Positions 25,205 to 34,350 of a DNA stretch of 64,000 nt are shown here, piece after piece. Positions within the stretch are counted from its first letter, which is position 1; each line of letters starts with the position of its first letter. The translations under genes were made by a program, and so were the position numbers. This stretch comes from Streptomyces marokkonensis. Lineage in GTDB: Bacteria > Actinomycetota > Actinomycetes > Streptomycetales > Streptomycetaceae. Location: the NCBI RefSeq assembly GCF_008312835.1, contig NZ_VSKS01000006.1, forward strand, positions 248,001 through 312,000, given 5' to 3'. The notes beneath the pieces are model-generated. The model did no database searches. It was given only the letters and a program-made list of their open reading frames with translations, and was not told the origin of the DNA.

Positions 25205-26020
25205 TCAAGCCGCGTTCCACAGCCCGGCATCCAGGATGCGCGCCGCCTTGGTAATGCTGCCCGGCATCAGGTGCCGGTAGGTGCGGTACGTCTCCTCGAT
25301 CGACTTGTGCCCCATCCACTCGGCCACGTCGGTGATCGGGATGCCGCTGCCCAGGGCGTTGGAGGCGAAATAGTGCCGGAAGCCGTACATTCCCATCCCG
25401 TCCACGACGGGCAGCTTCTCGAAGAGCGTGCGGACGCGCCGGGGTTCCATCGGCTCCGTGTAGTACCCGCTCGGTCCCCGCAGCAAATATCCTTCCTTCG
25501 TCGTGCCGTGCTTCTCCTCATAGCGTTCGATCGCCTCCCGTACCGATCGGGGCAGCGGCACCTCCCGAAACTCCCCCACCTTGCGGTGCTTCAGCTTCGC
25601 TGGCCGGTGCGTGTTGGAGTGGATCTGCTCGTGCACCCGGTACACGTCCTCGGCCACCAGATTGTTGATGTTCACCGCCCGGGCTTCGCCGTTGCGTAGT
25701 CCGCAGCCCGCCATCATCACAATCTCCAGAGTAAGGTCGTCCGCCGCGACAGCCAGAGCCTGCTTCACATAGGCCAGGTCCGGAATGACCACCCTCTCGC
25801 GGACGTACTCCGGCTCCTGCACTCCCTTGACCGGGTCATCCACCATCGCCCCCTTGTCGTAGGCGTCCCGCAGAATCGCCTTGAGGGTACGCAGGATGTT
25901 CACCTGATTCCCCCGGCCAACACCGTCGGCCTCCAACTCGTCCAGGAAACGCTCCACCACAATCGGCGTGACGGATATCAGCTTCCGTGACCCCAGGCGC
26001 GGAACGATATGGACGTTGAT
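25205..26020 (-). pseudogene. Tyrosine recombinase (phage-type integrase), N-terminally truncated
   Basis: About 271 codons are recognisable, from INVHIVPRLGSRKLISVTP to the stop. The catalytic Arg is in GCGLRNGEAR, a middle Lys lies in LKHRKVGEF, box II reads MYGFRHYFAS (Tyr where His is usual in HxxR), then GHKS and the nucleophile Tyr in EETYRTYRHLM. The first ~100 residues (arm-binding domain and start) are missing: upstream of 26020 the frame is only the antisense of the next gene. No tRNA gene is adjacent. The catalytic half looks intact, so truncation, not drift, inactivated it. It marks the right edge of the defence block. Confidence 0.85.
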
Positions 26021-26036
26021 GGAGCATGATCGAGGC

Positions 26037-26822
26037 ATGAGTACTCCGATCGTGGAAGGGCTCGTTCTCCGGACGGCCGCGAGGCATGGCGTTCCCGGGC
26101 CGGTCGCACAGGAGTTGCTCGCCGGCTCCCGGCCGTGCCTCCACCTGGTCGCATTCCAGGGCCTGACGCTCGCCCAGCAGGAAGAGGCCCGTCCTGCCGC
26201 GCGCACGGGAGGCGTCCCCTCCCTTCCGGACGGCGTCGACTGGCCCGATGGGCGCGCACCTCTGGTTCTGACCGTCGACTGCGCGGCGCTCCCTCGTGAA
26301 GCCCTGGACATCGAGCTGCCGTCCGACGGGAGCCTGTTGTTCTTCACCCAGATCGAGTACGAGCCGGAGTCGTCGGTGGTGCTCCGCGTTCCCGCCGGCG
26401 TGCGGACCACGGAACGCTCGGCGACGTATGAGCTCGACGGGGAGCCGGAGCAGGTCAGGGTCTACCAGCCGGATGTCCTGTATCCGGTGCCGGGACTGAC
26501 CGTCTCGCCTGATTGGCGCGACTCCCCGGCGACCAGCGCGTTTCTGGACAGTGGCGCGGACCGGGACGACATCCTGGACGATTTCGAGGACGCCGTGCGG
26601 AGAGCGGCAGCGGGCGGCGCCTCACACGGAGTCGCCGCCCAACTGGGCGGTTTCTCCAGCCCTTGGCAGTCAGCTCCGGACGAGGGCGATCTCGTCCTCC
26701 TCGCACAGATACACGGTCAGTCGATCGACCCCAACGTCTACACGCAGACCCTGATCGTCGGCACACACGAGGACATCGCAGGGCGCCGGTACGAAGCCTT
26801 GGAGTTCGAGCAGCAGGTCTGA
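26037..26822 (+). CDS. DUF1963 (YwqG-like) protein
   Basis: 261 residues from ATG at 26037; a longer frame from 25968 would overlap the integrase remnant. Typical features are GVPSLPDGVDWPDGR near the start, LFFTQIEYEP and VLLAQIHGQSIDPNVYTQT, then GRRYEALEFEQQ at the end; these match the YwqG/DUF1963 family of soluble beta-rich proteins. The function is unknown; in Bacillus the family member lies next to an LXG toxin locus. It abuts the truncated integrase, which suggests the gene moved or the neighbour was cut by a rearrangement at ~26020-26037. Confidence 0.85.
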   Translation: MSTPIVEGLVLRTAARHGVPGPVAQELLAGSRPCLHLVAFQGLTLAQQEEARPAARTGGVPSLPDGVDWPDGRAPLVLTVDCAALPREALDIELPSDGSLLFFTQIEYEPESSVVLRVPAGVRTTERSATYELDGEPEQVRVYQPDVLYPVPGLTVSPDWRDSPATSAFLDSGADRDDILDDFEDAVRRAAAGGASHGVAAQLGGFSSPWQSAPDEGDLVLLAQIHGQSIDPNVYTQTLIVGTHEDIAGRRYEALEFEQQV

Positions 26823-26888
26823 ACAGCCACCGGTTGCCGGACCACGGCTCCGGCTCCTTTCCTTCCGATGGGGGCCGATTGTGACCGA

Positions 26889-27116
26889 TCACGAGCAAGG
26901 AGAAGGAGGCGTGCGCCCCTCCGCGACAACCCTCACTTCCACACCACCCGGCGAGCGACCGGCGACGAGCGGCACATCCGTCGTGCCGGTACCGTCCGAT
27001 GCCGTCGTGCCCCGGACGGGGGAGCCACCGTGGAAGTCGGTCCCGGTCCCTTCGGGATCGTCGACGAAGAAACTCACCATCCGGCCGCCGACGGGCTGCC
27101 CGTCGGCGAGAGCCAT
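26889..27116 (-). pseudogene. Fragment encoding a bacterial Ig-like domain
   Basis: 75 codons on the minus strand. Residues such as QPVGGRMVSFFVDDPEGTGT, TTASDGTGTTDVPLVAG and PGGVEVRVVAEGR follow the Big_1-type pattern of cell-surface or secreted proteins (x-V-x-F-x-V, then DxxGxxxVPLxAG, then VxVxA). There is no signal sequence and no good start, and the piece is far shorter than any such protein. It is most likely a leftover of a secreted protein gene in this decayed interval. Confidence 0.4.
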
Positions 27117-27161
27117 GACGGCGAGGGAGCGAAATCCGTTTCCACCACCAAGTGTTGCCCC

Positions 27162-27711
27162 TCACCTGTGACCTATGTCAGCACAGCCATCCTCCTGTTG
27201 GCGGCTCAGGCGGCTAACGGCGGGCTGGGCGAGGGCAGCGGTCTCCCGCGGCGTGCCGTCGATCGGGACAGCCTCGCCCGCTTCGTCGTCGTCCAGCGGT
27301 TCCAGGGCGGCGAACTGCGAGTCAAGCAGGTCGGGCGGCAAGAAGTGGCCCGTCGCGCGGTCACCCTTGCGGCGATCAGCTCGGGTGAGCAGTCGAGGTG
27401 AAGGAAGCACACGTGCAGCGCGGCGGAAGCCAGCCGGTCACGGTAGCGGCGTCAGCGCCGAGCACGTCATCACACCCCCGCTTTCCGCATGGCTGACCAG
27501 CCATTGCGCGATCCCGTTAGGCCATGGGCGCCAGTCTTCGTCATCGAGCGGGTGCCCGGCCCGCATCTTCGCAACGTTGGATGCGGGGTGAAAGTCGTCC
27601 CCCTCGGCATAAGAAACACCGAGGGTCCTGTGCCAGTAGTCGGCCCACACTGGTCTTCCCTGAGCCCGAGACTCCCATGACGACGACCAAGGGAGCGGTG
27701 TGGCGCGGCAT
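27162..27711 (-). pseudogene. gntK: Gluconokinase pseudogene with three frameshifts
   Basis: Starting with ATG at 27711 the frame gives PLVVVMGVSGSGKTSVGRLL (P-loop of gluconokinase); then a shift leads to TLGVSYAEGDDFHPASNVAK and GGVMTCSALTP, another shift to RRYRDRLASAALHVCFLHLD, and a third to GHFLPPDLLDSQFAALEPL and VPIDGTPRETAALAQ. All these segments occur in this order in intact gluconokinases (ATP + gluconate to 6-phosphogluconate). The three shifts make the gene non-functional unless they are sequencing errors. The product would feed 6-phosphogluconate to the dehydrogenase encoded at the window's left edge. Confidence 0.82.
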
Positions 27712-27888
27712 CCAGGGCCTCCTTCGGGTCTTGTGCCTACAGCTCGATGGCCGGTAACCGGCGCCCGCCGGGGCGGACCCCATCGTTGAAACCCCTGGCA
27801 TGAGTTCGGAGTGTATGCCTCCGCCGGGCCGCGTCTCACCGGAGCCGCACGCCCGTCCCTCATCCGATCGACCAGAGCGGAAGTACGC

Positions 27889-29133
27889 ATGAACAGACCA
27901 CCTCACAGGCTCCGCCGTCGCCGCCTGCCCCTCATCCTGGCGGGCGTGACCGCGCTCGCCGGCTTGAGCACCTATGCCATGGCCGCGGGGCCTGCCCTCC
28001 CCACACCCCGCGCCGTCGTCCCACCGGTGCAGGTCTTCGACACCTGCGGCTACGGCCGGGGTACCGAGTGGGCGCCACGCTCGCTCACGGAAGGCGCGCA
28101 CGACCTGACGGGCACAGCGGCCGACAGCGACATCTCAGGTGTGAAGGTGGCCTCGGGTTACCGTGCACTGCTCTTCGACGATGTCACGGCGACCCGGCCC
28201 GCCCTCACCCTCACCGCCGACCGCGACCTCTGCGGCAGCGCCCTCAACGACCGGATCCGGCGCATCGTCGTGCAGCGTGTCGGCGCACCCCCGGCCCCTC
28301 CGACGACAACGGAGCCCACGGCCCCCGCCGACGGGAAACCCAAGGTGTGGGTTCTGAGCGATCTCAGCATCCCCGGCGGCGGGACCGACAGGGACGACAT
28401 CGTGACCATGGCCGCCCTGGGGGCATACGCCCCGGGATTCGGCATCGCCCGGGTCTCCGTGGGGTCCACGACCGTCCCGATCGACTGCGACGCGGCCTAC
28501 ACCTACGCGCGGGACGCCTTCGGCTCCCGGATCCCCGGCATCGCCAAGTCGTCCACCTGCGGGAAGGACTACAACGGGCTCAAGGGCACGAAGCCCGGCA
28601 CGGTCGGGGACCTCGTCGACGCGATCCGCGCCGGCGGGCTGACCGTCCTCAACTGGAGCCCGATGACGGAGACGGCACTCGCCGTCCGGTGGCTGGAGAC
28701 CCATGCCCCCGCCGATCTCTCGAAGGTCCGCGTCATCACCCACTGGACCGTCAGCAGCCCCGGGTACTCCGACAAGTACAACTGCAACAAGGACCGCGCC
28801 GCCTGCTCCTACCTGCACGACATGGCGGCCGACGGCAAGATCGAACTCATCGAGGTCGGCGCCGCCGGGCAGAAGTTCGTGGACCGGGCGAAGCGCTCCT
28901 GCGGTGCCGACACCACGGTCCCGGACACCGGACTGGGCACCTACCTGCGGGCCAAGCGCACCTCCGACGGCACTCCGGACCTTTCCGACGCCTCCACCTT
29001 CCTGCTGATGAAGACCGGCGGCCTCACGGGTTACGCCACCGACGGAACCGCCGGCACCAACTTCGACAAGGCCTTCGAGCAGCTCTGCGACAACGGAGCG
29101 GCGATCTTCGACCGGCTCCGGGACAATTTCTGA
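27889..29133 (+). CDS. Secreted protein: beta/gamma-crystallin-like plus nucleoside-hydrolase-like (DUF1593) domain
   Basis: 414 residues from ATG at 27889 (GGAA upstream). A signal peptide with an Arg-rich start and LPLILAGVTALAGLS ends near AMAAGPA. Residues ~45-130 look like a beta/gamma-crystallin fold (VFDTCGYG, SGVKVASGYRALLFDD). After a Pro/Thr linker, KVWVLSDLSIPGGGTDRDD opens a nucleoside-hydrolase-like domain with the Asp-rich loop expected of DUF1593 proteins, some of which occur with cellulose-binding modules. A role outside the cell in binding or cutting glycans is likely but the substrate is unknown. It lies next to the cellulase genes. A strong hairpin follows the stop. Confidence 0.75.
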   Translation: MNRPPHRLRRRRLPLILAGVTALAGLSTYAMAAGPALPTPRAVVPPVQVFDTCGYGRGTEWAPRSLTEGAHDLTGTAADSDISGVKVASGYRALLFDDVTATRPALTLTADRDLCGSALNDRIRRIVVQRVGAPPAPPTTTEPTAPADGKPKVWVLSDLSIPGGGTDRDDIVTMAALGAYAPGFGIARVSVGSTTVPIDCDAAYTYARDAFGSRIPGIAKSSTCGKDYNGLKGTKPGTVGDLVDAIRAGGLTVLNWSPMTETALAVRWLETHAPADLSKVRVITHWTVSSPGYSDKYNCNKDRAACSYLHDMAADGKIELIEVGAAGQKFVDRAKRSCGADTTVPDTGLGTYLRAKRTSDGTPDLSDASTFLLMKTGGLTGYATDGTAGTNFDKAFEQLCDNGAAIFDRLRDNF

Positions 29134-29180
29134 GACGGAGACGGGCCCCGGGCCGGTCCGGCCCGCCCGCTCGATCACAC

Positions 29181-29208
29181 GACCGTCCCACCGCGCGGTG
29201 GGACGGTC
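29181..29208 (+). terminator. Perfect 12-bp hairpin terminator
   Basis: gaccgtcccacc (29181-29192), tetraloop gcgc, then the exact complement (29197-29208), 47 bases after the stop of the upstream gene. The rest of the gap to 29540 holds only short GC-rich hairpins and no gene. Confidence 0.8.
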
Positions 29209-29540
29209 GCGCCGGAGATCGAGTCGTGCTCCGGCGCCGGTAGGGGTGAGCCTGCGTGCCCGGAACACAGCGCCCGGGCACGGACGAGCGACTACGCGGT
29301 ACGAGGGACCGCCCGTCGGCGCGTTGCCCCGGTGCGCAGCGGCGTTCGAGGACGGGCCACCTCAACTCGTCGATATCCCCGGGGGAAACGAGCGGCCTTC
29401 TTCCCGCACCTGTTCGTCCAAGGGGTCGCCGGTTCCGCCGGTGAGGACTGACCGCACCCGTGCGGGGGCGGCGGAGGCGGAGGCACCCGGGCCTCTCCTC
29501 GCCGTCCCCGCACGGGGCCGTGTCGGTCCACCCCTGCGGC

Positions 29541-31256
29541 CTACGGCAGCGGCGGGTACGCGTTCTTCATGAGCTCCTGGAACTGGGCGGAGAACCAGTG
29601 CCCGGAGACCGGGGCGTCGGGAAGGGCGCCCGACATGTTGTTGCCGTTGCGCGGGTTGCCGGTGTAGGTGGGGTCGCACATCCGGTCGAAGCCCTTGCCC
29701 TCGTCGTTCGGTATGGCCTTGCTCGACCCGTCGGACTCACCCGGCGGCTTCATCCACACGTAGGCGTCGATCCCCGGCTCCGGGGAGGCCTGGGGCCGCT
29801 CACCGAGTCCGGCTCCGGTCTGGTTGCACCAGTTGCCTACGTGGATGCGGCGGTCGTAGCGGCCGCCGTCGACGTAGGCGTCCACACTGGTCCTGGCTCC
29901 GGGACCGGTGGGCCGGGCGGTACCGCCCCAGCCGTTGCGGGAGGTGTCGATCAGCATGCCGATGTTCGCGTCGAAGCCCACGGAGACCAGCTTCTGCCGG
30001 AAGGCCTGGGTGAACGACAGCTCGTCGACGTAGCGGTTCCAGTCGACCCACTTCGATTCGCGCACCGACTTGCCCTCCACCTGGTCGTTGATGGAGAAGT
30101 GCTCCTCCTTCAGCGCGCTGTAGTTGGCGGTGTTCGTGATGAAGCCGTGCACGTCGGCCACGGTGGCGCCCTCCGTGGTGGCGGCCTGCTTGAAGACGTC
30201 GGCCGAGGGGCCGAAGTTGTCGTCCCAGCCGATCCAGCCGTGATGTGCGGCGTCCACGTAGTTGTAGACGTTGGGCACGTCACCGAGCTTGTTCAGGGCG
30301 TAGCCGACGCCCTTCACGTAGTTGCCGTTGGCCCTCATCACGTCGCACTGCGGCGTCGCCGTGGGCCGGCTGCCGGTGTTGGTGACGAGGTTGGGCAGGG
30401 AGTCGATCTCGACCGTGGTGACGATCCGCAGCGAGGCGTACTTCGGGTCGGCGAGGATGGCCTTGATCGGGTCGATGTAATCGGTCTTGTACGTGTCGAT
30501 CTCCGTCGGGCCGAGCTCGCCGTTGGAGGCGAGGGCGGCGCAGTCGCGGCCCGGCAGGTTGTAGATGACGAGCTGGACGACGAGTTCGCCGGAGCCCTTC
30601 TGTTCGAGGGCCTCGTCGAGGTGGTCCCGCAGCCCCATCTTGCCGCCTGCCCCGTTGATGGCGGCGATGCGGTCCAGCCAGACACCGGTGGGCTGGTTCG
30701 CGATGCGGTCGCCGCCCGGCTCGGCGGCGGCGTTCGCGGACCACTCGGGGTTCACGTAGACCTGGGCGCCGTCGTAGGGATTGTCGAGGCGGTTGCCCGG
30801 GGGCGGCGGGTCGGTCGGCGGGTCGGTGGGACCACCGGAGTCGACGTTGCAGGTCACGCCGTCGAGGGTGAAGGTGGCGGGGACGGCGTTGGTGCCGCTG
30901 TAGGTGCCCTGGAAGCCGAAGGTGGCCGAACCGCCGGTGGCGAGCGTGCCGTTGTAGGACTCGTTGGCGGCGGTGACGTTCGCGCCGGACTGGGTGACCT
31001 TGGCGTTCCAGGCGTTGATCACCTTCTGGTTGCCGATGTAGCTCCACTTCACCGCCCACGACGACTTCGCGGCGCCGTTGTTGGTGACCTTGACGGACGC
31101 GGTGAAGCCGGTGTCCCACTGGTTCTGCACCTGGTAGTCCACGGTGCAGGGGACGGCGGCCGCGCCGGCGTCGCCCGGGACGGCGGCGATCGCCGTCCCG
31201 GTGGCGCCGGCGACCAGCGCCGTAGCGGCGAGGAGCGCGGTTCTGGTGCGACTCAT
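29541..31256 (-). CDS. Secreted GH6 cellulase (1,4-beta-cellobiosidase type) with N-terminal CBM2
   Basis: 571 residues. Signal peptide (1 to ~30); CBM2 at ~35-137, bounded by CTVDYQVQNQW and VTCNVDS with the surface Trp residues of the family; Pro/Thr linker; GH6 domain to the end. Catalytic features: LPGRDCAALASNGE (acid Asp), TTVEIDSLPNLVTN, IDTSRNGWGG and WMKPPGESDGSS. One oddity is EID where the second GH6 gene of the window has EPD. Releases cellobiose from cellulose chain ends outside the cell. A CebR-type palindrome lies ~195 bases upstream of the start, so cellobiose-inducible control is likely. Confidence 0.95.
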   Translation of the reverse strand: MSRTRTALLAATALVAGATGTAIAAVPGDAGAAAVPCTVDYQVQNQWDTGFTASVKVTNNGAAKSSWAVKWSYIGNQKVINAWNAKVTQSGANVTAANESYNGTLATGGSATFGFQGTYSGTNAVPATFTLDGVTCNVDSGGPTDPPTDPPPPGNRLDNPYDGAQVYVNPEWSANAAAEPGGDRIANQPTGVWLDRIAAINGAGGKMGLRDHLDEALEQKGSGELVVQLVIYNLPGRDCAALASNGELGPTEIDTYKTDYIDPIKAILADPKYASLRIVTTVEIDSLPNLVTNTGSRPTATPQCDVMRANGNYVKGVGYALNKLGDVPNVYNYVDAAHHGWIGWDDNFGPSADVFKQAATTEGATVADVHGFITNTANYSALKEEHFSINDQVEGKSVRESKWVDWNRYVDELSFTQAFRQKLVSVGFDANIGMLIDTSRNGWGGTARPTGPGARTSVDAYVDGGRYDRRIHVGNWCNQTGAGLGERPQASPEPGIDAYVWMKPPGESDGSSKAIPNDEGKGFDRMCDPTYTGNPRNGNNMSGALPDAPVSGHWFSAQFQELMKNAYPPLP

Positions 31257-31450
31257 GAGCGGGTTCTCCCGTGGTTGGATTTCACGCTGTCGACCGAACG
31301 AGATGCCCGAAGGGGGCAGTGAGCTCGGCGCGGAGGAGACCCGTGATCACACGAGGGCCGCCGTCGCCGGGCGAGATGACGCAGGGGGCGCAGCAGCGGG
31401 TGCTGCCGAAGACGCTTCGAGTCGCGGCACCCGCCCTTGGGCTTACGCCA

Positions 31451-31464
31451 TGGAAGCGCTCCCA
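31451..31464. promoter_or_regulatory. CebR-type operator upstream of the GH6/CBM2 gene
   Basis: TGGAAGCGCTCCCA differs at one base from the palindrome TGGGAGCGCTCCCA recognised by the cellobiose-sensing repressor CebR in streptomycetes. It stands in the 337-base gap upstream of the minus-strand cellulase; no other gene is seen in the gap. No cebR gene is in the window, so the repressor must be encoded elsewhere. Confidence 0.8.
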
Positions 31465-31593
31465 CACCTCGCAAGGTAGAGCACTCCCACCGCTCCCAGC
31501 CAGGGCGGACGGCGACCGGAACCGTTAAGGCAGAGTCACGTGAGGAGCATCGCAGCCTTGGGGCGCCGAGTGGTGCACCCGCCGTTGAGGCGC

Positions 31594-32424
31594 CTATGCC
31601 GGAGGGAAGGCGGGGCGGGGAGGAATCGTCGGGCGGGTCCGTGCCGCGGCGACGCGGCCGTCCTCCGCGAGCACGCGCAGCAGGGCCCTGCGAGCGGCGG
31701 TCGCCGACGGCCTGGCGTCCTTCTCCTCCCGCATGAGTCCGCGCACCAGCCGTACGACGGGGTCGCGGGCGGCCGACGCGCCCGAGGGATTGACACCGCC
31801 GGCGAGCAGGAAGGCGAGGATCCTGCCGAAGGCCCACATGTCGGACGCCGGATCGAGAGGTGCGTGAGAGCTGATCTCCGGTGCTACGTGCCGCGCCCGG
31901 GGCAGACTGCGCACGCATCCGGAGGCCAGCAGGGTTCCGCAGGCGCTGCCACTCAACGTGACGGCACCGGGCCGTTCGATCCACACCTGCTCGGGTGCTA
32001 TGAACCCGCGGACGATGCCCTTGGAGTGAGCCAGCGAGAGCGTCCGCAGGAGGGCGAGACCGATGGTCGCCGCCTCGGGGCGGGACACCCTGTTGTGGGC
32101 GACGAAGTCACCGAGTGTCCGGCCGGTGGGACGCTCCTCCACCAACCACACGTCGCCGCCCGCCGTGATGGCACCGACACTGGCGGGAAAGCGGGCGGGG
32201 TCGACCGACTGGAGATAGACACACTGTTTGAGGTACCGCACGGCAACCTGATGAGCGCGCCGGGTACCGCCGCCCGTCCCCGCGGACACCTGCAGCGCGT
32301 ACAGGGAACGTCCGTCGCGGACGTCGTGCGCGAGCCAGTGAGAGACTCCCGCGGTCCTGCCCAGCTCCCTGATCAGCTTGATCCTGTTCCGCAGCGGAAC
32401 ACTGCCGGACCGTCGACCCACCAT
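31594..32424 (-). CDS. Protein-kinase-fold protein lacking catalytic residues (pseudokinase)
   Basis: 276 residues from ATG at 32424, preceded by GGAAGG eight bases away (better placed than the GTG at 32433). Kinase-like landmarks: VWLVEERPTGRTLGDFV (hinge), IGLALLRTLSLAHSKGIV followed by RGFIAPEQVWI where active kinases have HRDLKPEN, GAVTLSG where DFG is expected, ARHVAPEI (APE) and SDMWAFGRILAFLLAGG (subdomain IX). So the catalytic Asp and the Mg-binding DFG Asp are gone and the Gly-rich loop is poor. The fold is likely kept for binding a partner. C-terminus is Pro-rich without a membrane helix. No related partner is adjacent. Confidence 0.8.
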   Translation of the reverse strand: MVGRRSGSVPLRNRIKLIRELGRTAGVSHWLAHDVRDGRSLYALQVSAGTGGGTRRAHQVAVRYLKQCVYLQSVDPARFPASVGAITAGGDVWLVEERPTGRTLGDFVAHNRVSRPEAATIGLALLRTLSLAHSKGIVRGFIAPEQVWIERPGAVTLSGSACGTLLASGCVRSLPRARHVAPEISSHAPLDPASDMWAFGRILAFLLAGGVNPSGASAARDPVVRLVRGLMREEKDARPSATAARRALLRVLAEDGRVAAARTRPTIPPRPAFPPA

Positions 32425-32467
32425 TCCGCGCACCTTCCGACGTATCGCTGTTGCCTGGATTCGGACC

Positions 32468-32503
32468 GGCTCCCCACGCGGACAGGCGTCCGCGTGGGGA
32501 GCC
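32468..32503 (-). terminator. 15-bp hairpin terminator
   Basis: ggctccccacgcgga and its complement (32489-32503) enclose a six-base loop, 70 bases past the stop of the upstream minus-strand gene and before the pseudokinase gene, so the two are probably separate transcripts. Confidence 0.75.
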
Positions 32504-32572
32504 GTGCCCCCGGTCCAGGGCGGGGCCAGGCGCCCCTCCGGCCATCGGAGGCTGACCGGGGGCCGTTCGGGG

Positions 32573-33406
32573 TCAGCCGTTCAGCCGGCACTCCGCCAGC
32601 TCGTCCAGCCCCGCGGGGGGTGCGCTGCCCTCCCGTTTGAACGCGATCTCGATGCGGTCGATCACCGCCTTCCTCTTGTTCCCGAGCGGACCGAGGATGG
32701 CGTTGTCGATGAAGTTCGGGCCCCCCTCACCCTGGGAACGGGCCAGTCGGTCGTTGGCGTCGCCGATCTCCCTGGCGAGCGCCGCGAGTTCACGGTCGAC
32801 CTGTCCCTGCGCGCCGGCCGGGATGTCGCTCGGCAGCCTGCTCGCCACGTCCGGGCAGTCGACGGTGGGAGCTGATCCCGCCCCGGCCTCGGCTCCGGAC
32901 TCACCTCCCGCCTCCTGCTCGCCCCCGTCGGCACCGTTCTCGCCCAGGCCCGCGTCGGCGCCGTTCCCGCCCTCGAGTGCGCAGGGCGCGAACCTCTCCA
33001 GGCCCTCGGGCTTCTCGGCGACGCGGCCGATGGCCGTCTCGATGCGGTTCAGGGCAGCCGTGCGCTTGCCCTCCAGCGGCCCGAGAATCGCGTTCTGCAC
33101 GAAGTTCGGGCCGCCCTCGCCCTGGGACCGCGCCAGGCGGGAGTTGGCCTCCGCGAGTTGCTTGTCCAGCAGCTCCAGATTCCTGGTGACCTCGTCCTGC
33201 GCCTCGGGCGGTATCGCCGGCAGCCCTTCGACGGAGGGGCAGACGATGTTCTGCGCACTGAGGGTGCGGGCGGGTGTCTCCTCGTCGCCCTGCCCCGCGA
33301 AGGCGCCGGCGGCGGCGAGGGTGCCGGCGATCACTCCGGCGCCGACCACGCCCACTCCGGCGATCCGGTACGTACGGTACTTCCCTTTGGCTCGCTTGCC
33401 TGTCAT
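32573..33406 (-). CDS. Exported or membrane-anchored protein with a duplicated helical domain
   Basis: 277 residues from ATG at 33406 (AGAGGAA upstream). Basic N-terminus and hydrophobic helix GVGVVGAGVIAGTLAAAGAF act as signal or anchor. Then two copies of a ~80-residue unit: each starts with a Cys-Pro-x-Val segment (IVCPSV; VDCPDV), has a Pro-rich turn, and shares SRLARSQGEGGPNFVQNAIL or its twin DRLARSQGEGGPNFIDNAIL, closing with a Cys (FAPCAL; LAECRL). One Cys pair per copy suggests a disulfide. An acidic Gly/Glu linker joins them. I do not recognise the family; the near-identical central block means a recent duplication or strong constraint. Confidence 0.8.
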   Translation of the reverse strand: MTGKRAKGKYRTYRIAGVGVVGAGVIAGTLAAAGAFAGQGDEETPARTLSAQNIVCPSVEGLPAIPPEAQDEVTRNLELLDKQLAEANSRLARSQGEGGPNFVQNAILGPLEGKRTAALNRIETAIGRVAEKPEGLERFAPCALEGGNGADAGLGENGADGGEQEAGGESGAEAGAGSAPTVDCPDVASRLPSDIPAGAQGQVDRELAALAREIGDANDRLARSQGEGGPNFIDNAILGPLGNKRKAVIDRIEIAFKREGSAPPAGLDELAECRLNG

Positions 33407-33939
33407 GGCTTCCTCTGGCTCCCGCGACGGCCGCGGACCTCTCCTCGGAGAAGTCGCCGACCCTCGCTGCGGGTGCCGGTGCCCCCAGTACCCCTGCCAG
33501 CGGGTCCCCCAGGCATACGGACCCGGAAGGGTGAACGTTCAATCGCGTTGTCCGCCGCTCCGTGGAGGAGTCGTGCGGTCGAGCCGGACCACGTGGTCCG
33601 GCAGACATGGCGAAGTGCCGCGACCCGGCACTTCCTTTCCGTGTACCGGGTCGCGGCACCTGTGTGACGCACGGGCTCCCGTCCCAGGAGCGCCGCCACC
33701 GTGCCTCAACGCCCTCGATCCTCGAGTCCCGCAAAGGGCCCGCACAACCGGTTAACCCCGCGATGCGGCTCGCACAAGTCTGCGTTAACGCAGCGGGTCC
33801 CGACCGGCGGACGGACAGGCGCCGCGGGCGGACCTGACGACGAGGCGCGGCGGGAACGAGGACGAAACCCGCACGGCCGGCGCGGGGTGTCGCCCCCGGC
33901 AGCCGAACGACGACTAAAGCGACCAGGAAGGGCGAGCCC
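33407..33939. other. 533-base gap with two strong hairpins
   Basis: No gene is supported. Two inverted repeats stand close together: ccggaccacgtggtccgg (33584-33601) is a perfect palindrome, and gtgccgcgacccgg (33615-33628) pairs with 33646-33659. They could be a transcription terminator or operator in the upstream region of the divergently read genes on both sides. Confidence 0.5.
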
Positions 33940-34350
33940 ATGCCTCCCAGCCGCCGCACACGTTCATGGTGGAGACCCGTACTGACCGGCACCGTGGCAG
34001 CCACGTTCCTCGGTTCCCTGGCGGCGACGGCGTCCCCGGAACCCGGCGGTCGCACGGTGGCCTCGCCCCAGCGGGGGGCTGTTGCCGCGCACGGGCCGGA
34101 ACGTCCCGGCGGGCGGACCGCGCTCGGCGGGTGGTACCAGGAAGCGGCTCCGCGCGACTCCGTACGCCGGGCGGGGCAGGGCATCCGGTCCCTCGCCCGC
34201 GCATCCGACGCGGTATCCGACGTCCCGTCCGTGCTCCCTTCCCTCGTCCTCCTCGGTCTCTGCGGGCGCGCGGTGGCGGGTGGTCGACGCCCGGTCCTCC
34301 GCCGGCGCACTTCCTCCTTTGCGCGCTGTCCCATCCGGCGCCCGCGTTAG
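33940..34350 (+). CDS. Small exported protein, unknown
   Basis: 136 residues from ATG with AGGAAGGG about nine bases upstream. A signal-peptide-like start (SWWRPVLTGTVAATFLGSLA, then ATA) is followed by a Gly/Arg/Pro-rich stretch without clear fold; a second hydrophobic stretch LPSLVLLGLCGRAVAGG and a very basic end. Could be a short membrane protein or a decayed gene. Composition is like its surroundings, so coding is not certain. Confidence 0.45.
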   Translation: MPPSRRTRSWWRPVLTGTVAATFLGSLAATASPEPGGRTVASPQRGAVAAHGPERPGGRTALGGWYQEAAPRDSVRRAGQGIRSLARASDAVSDVPSVLPSLVLLGLCGRAVAGGRRPVLRRRTSSFARCPIRRPR

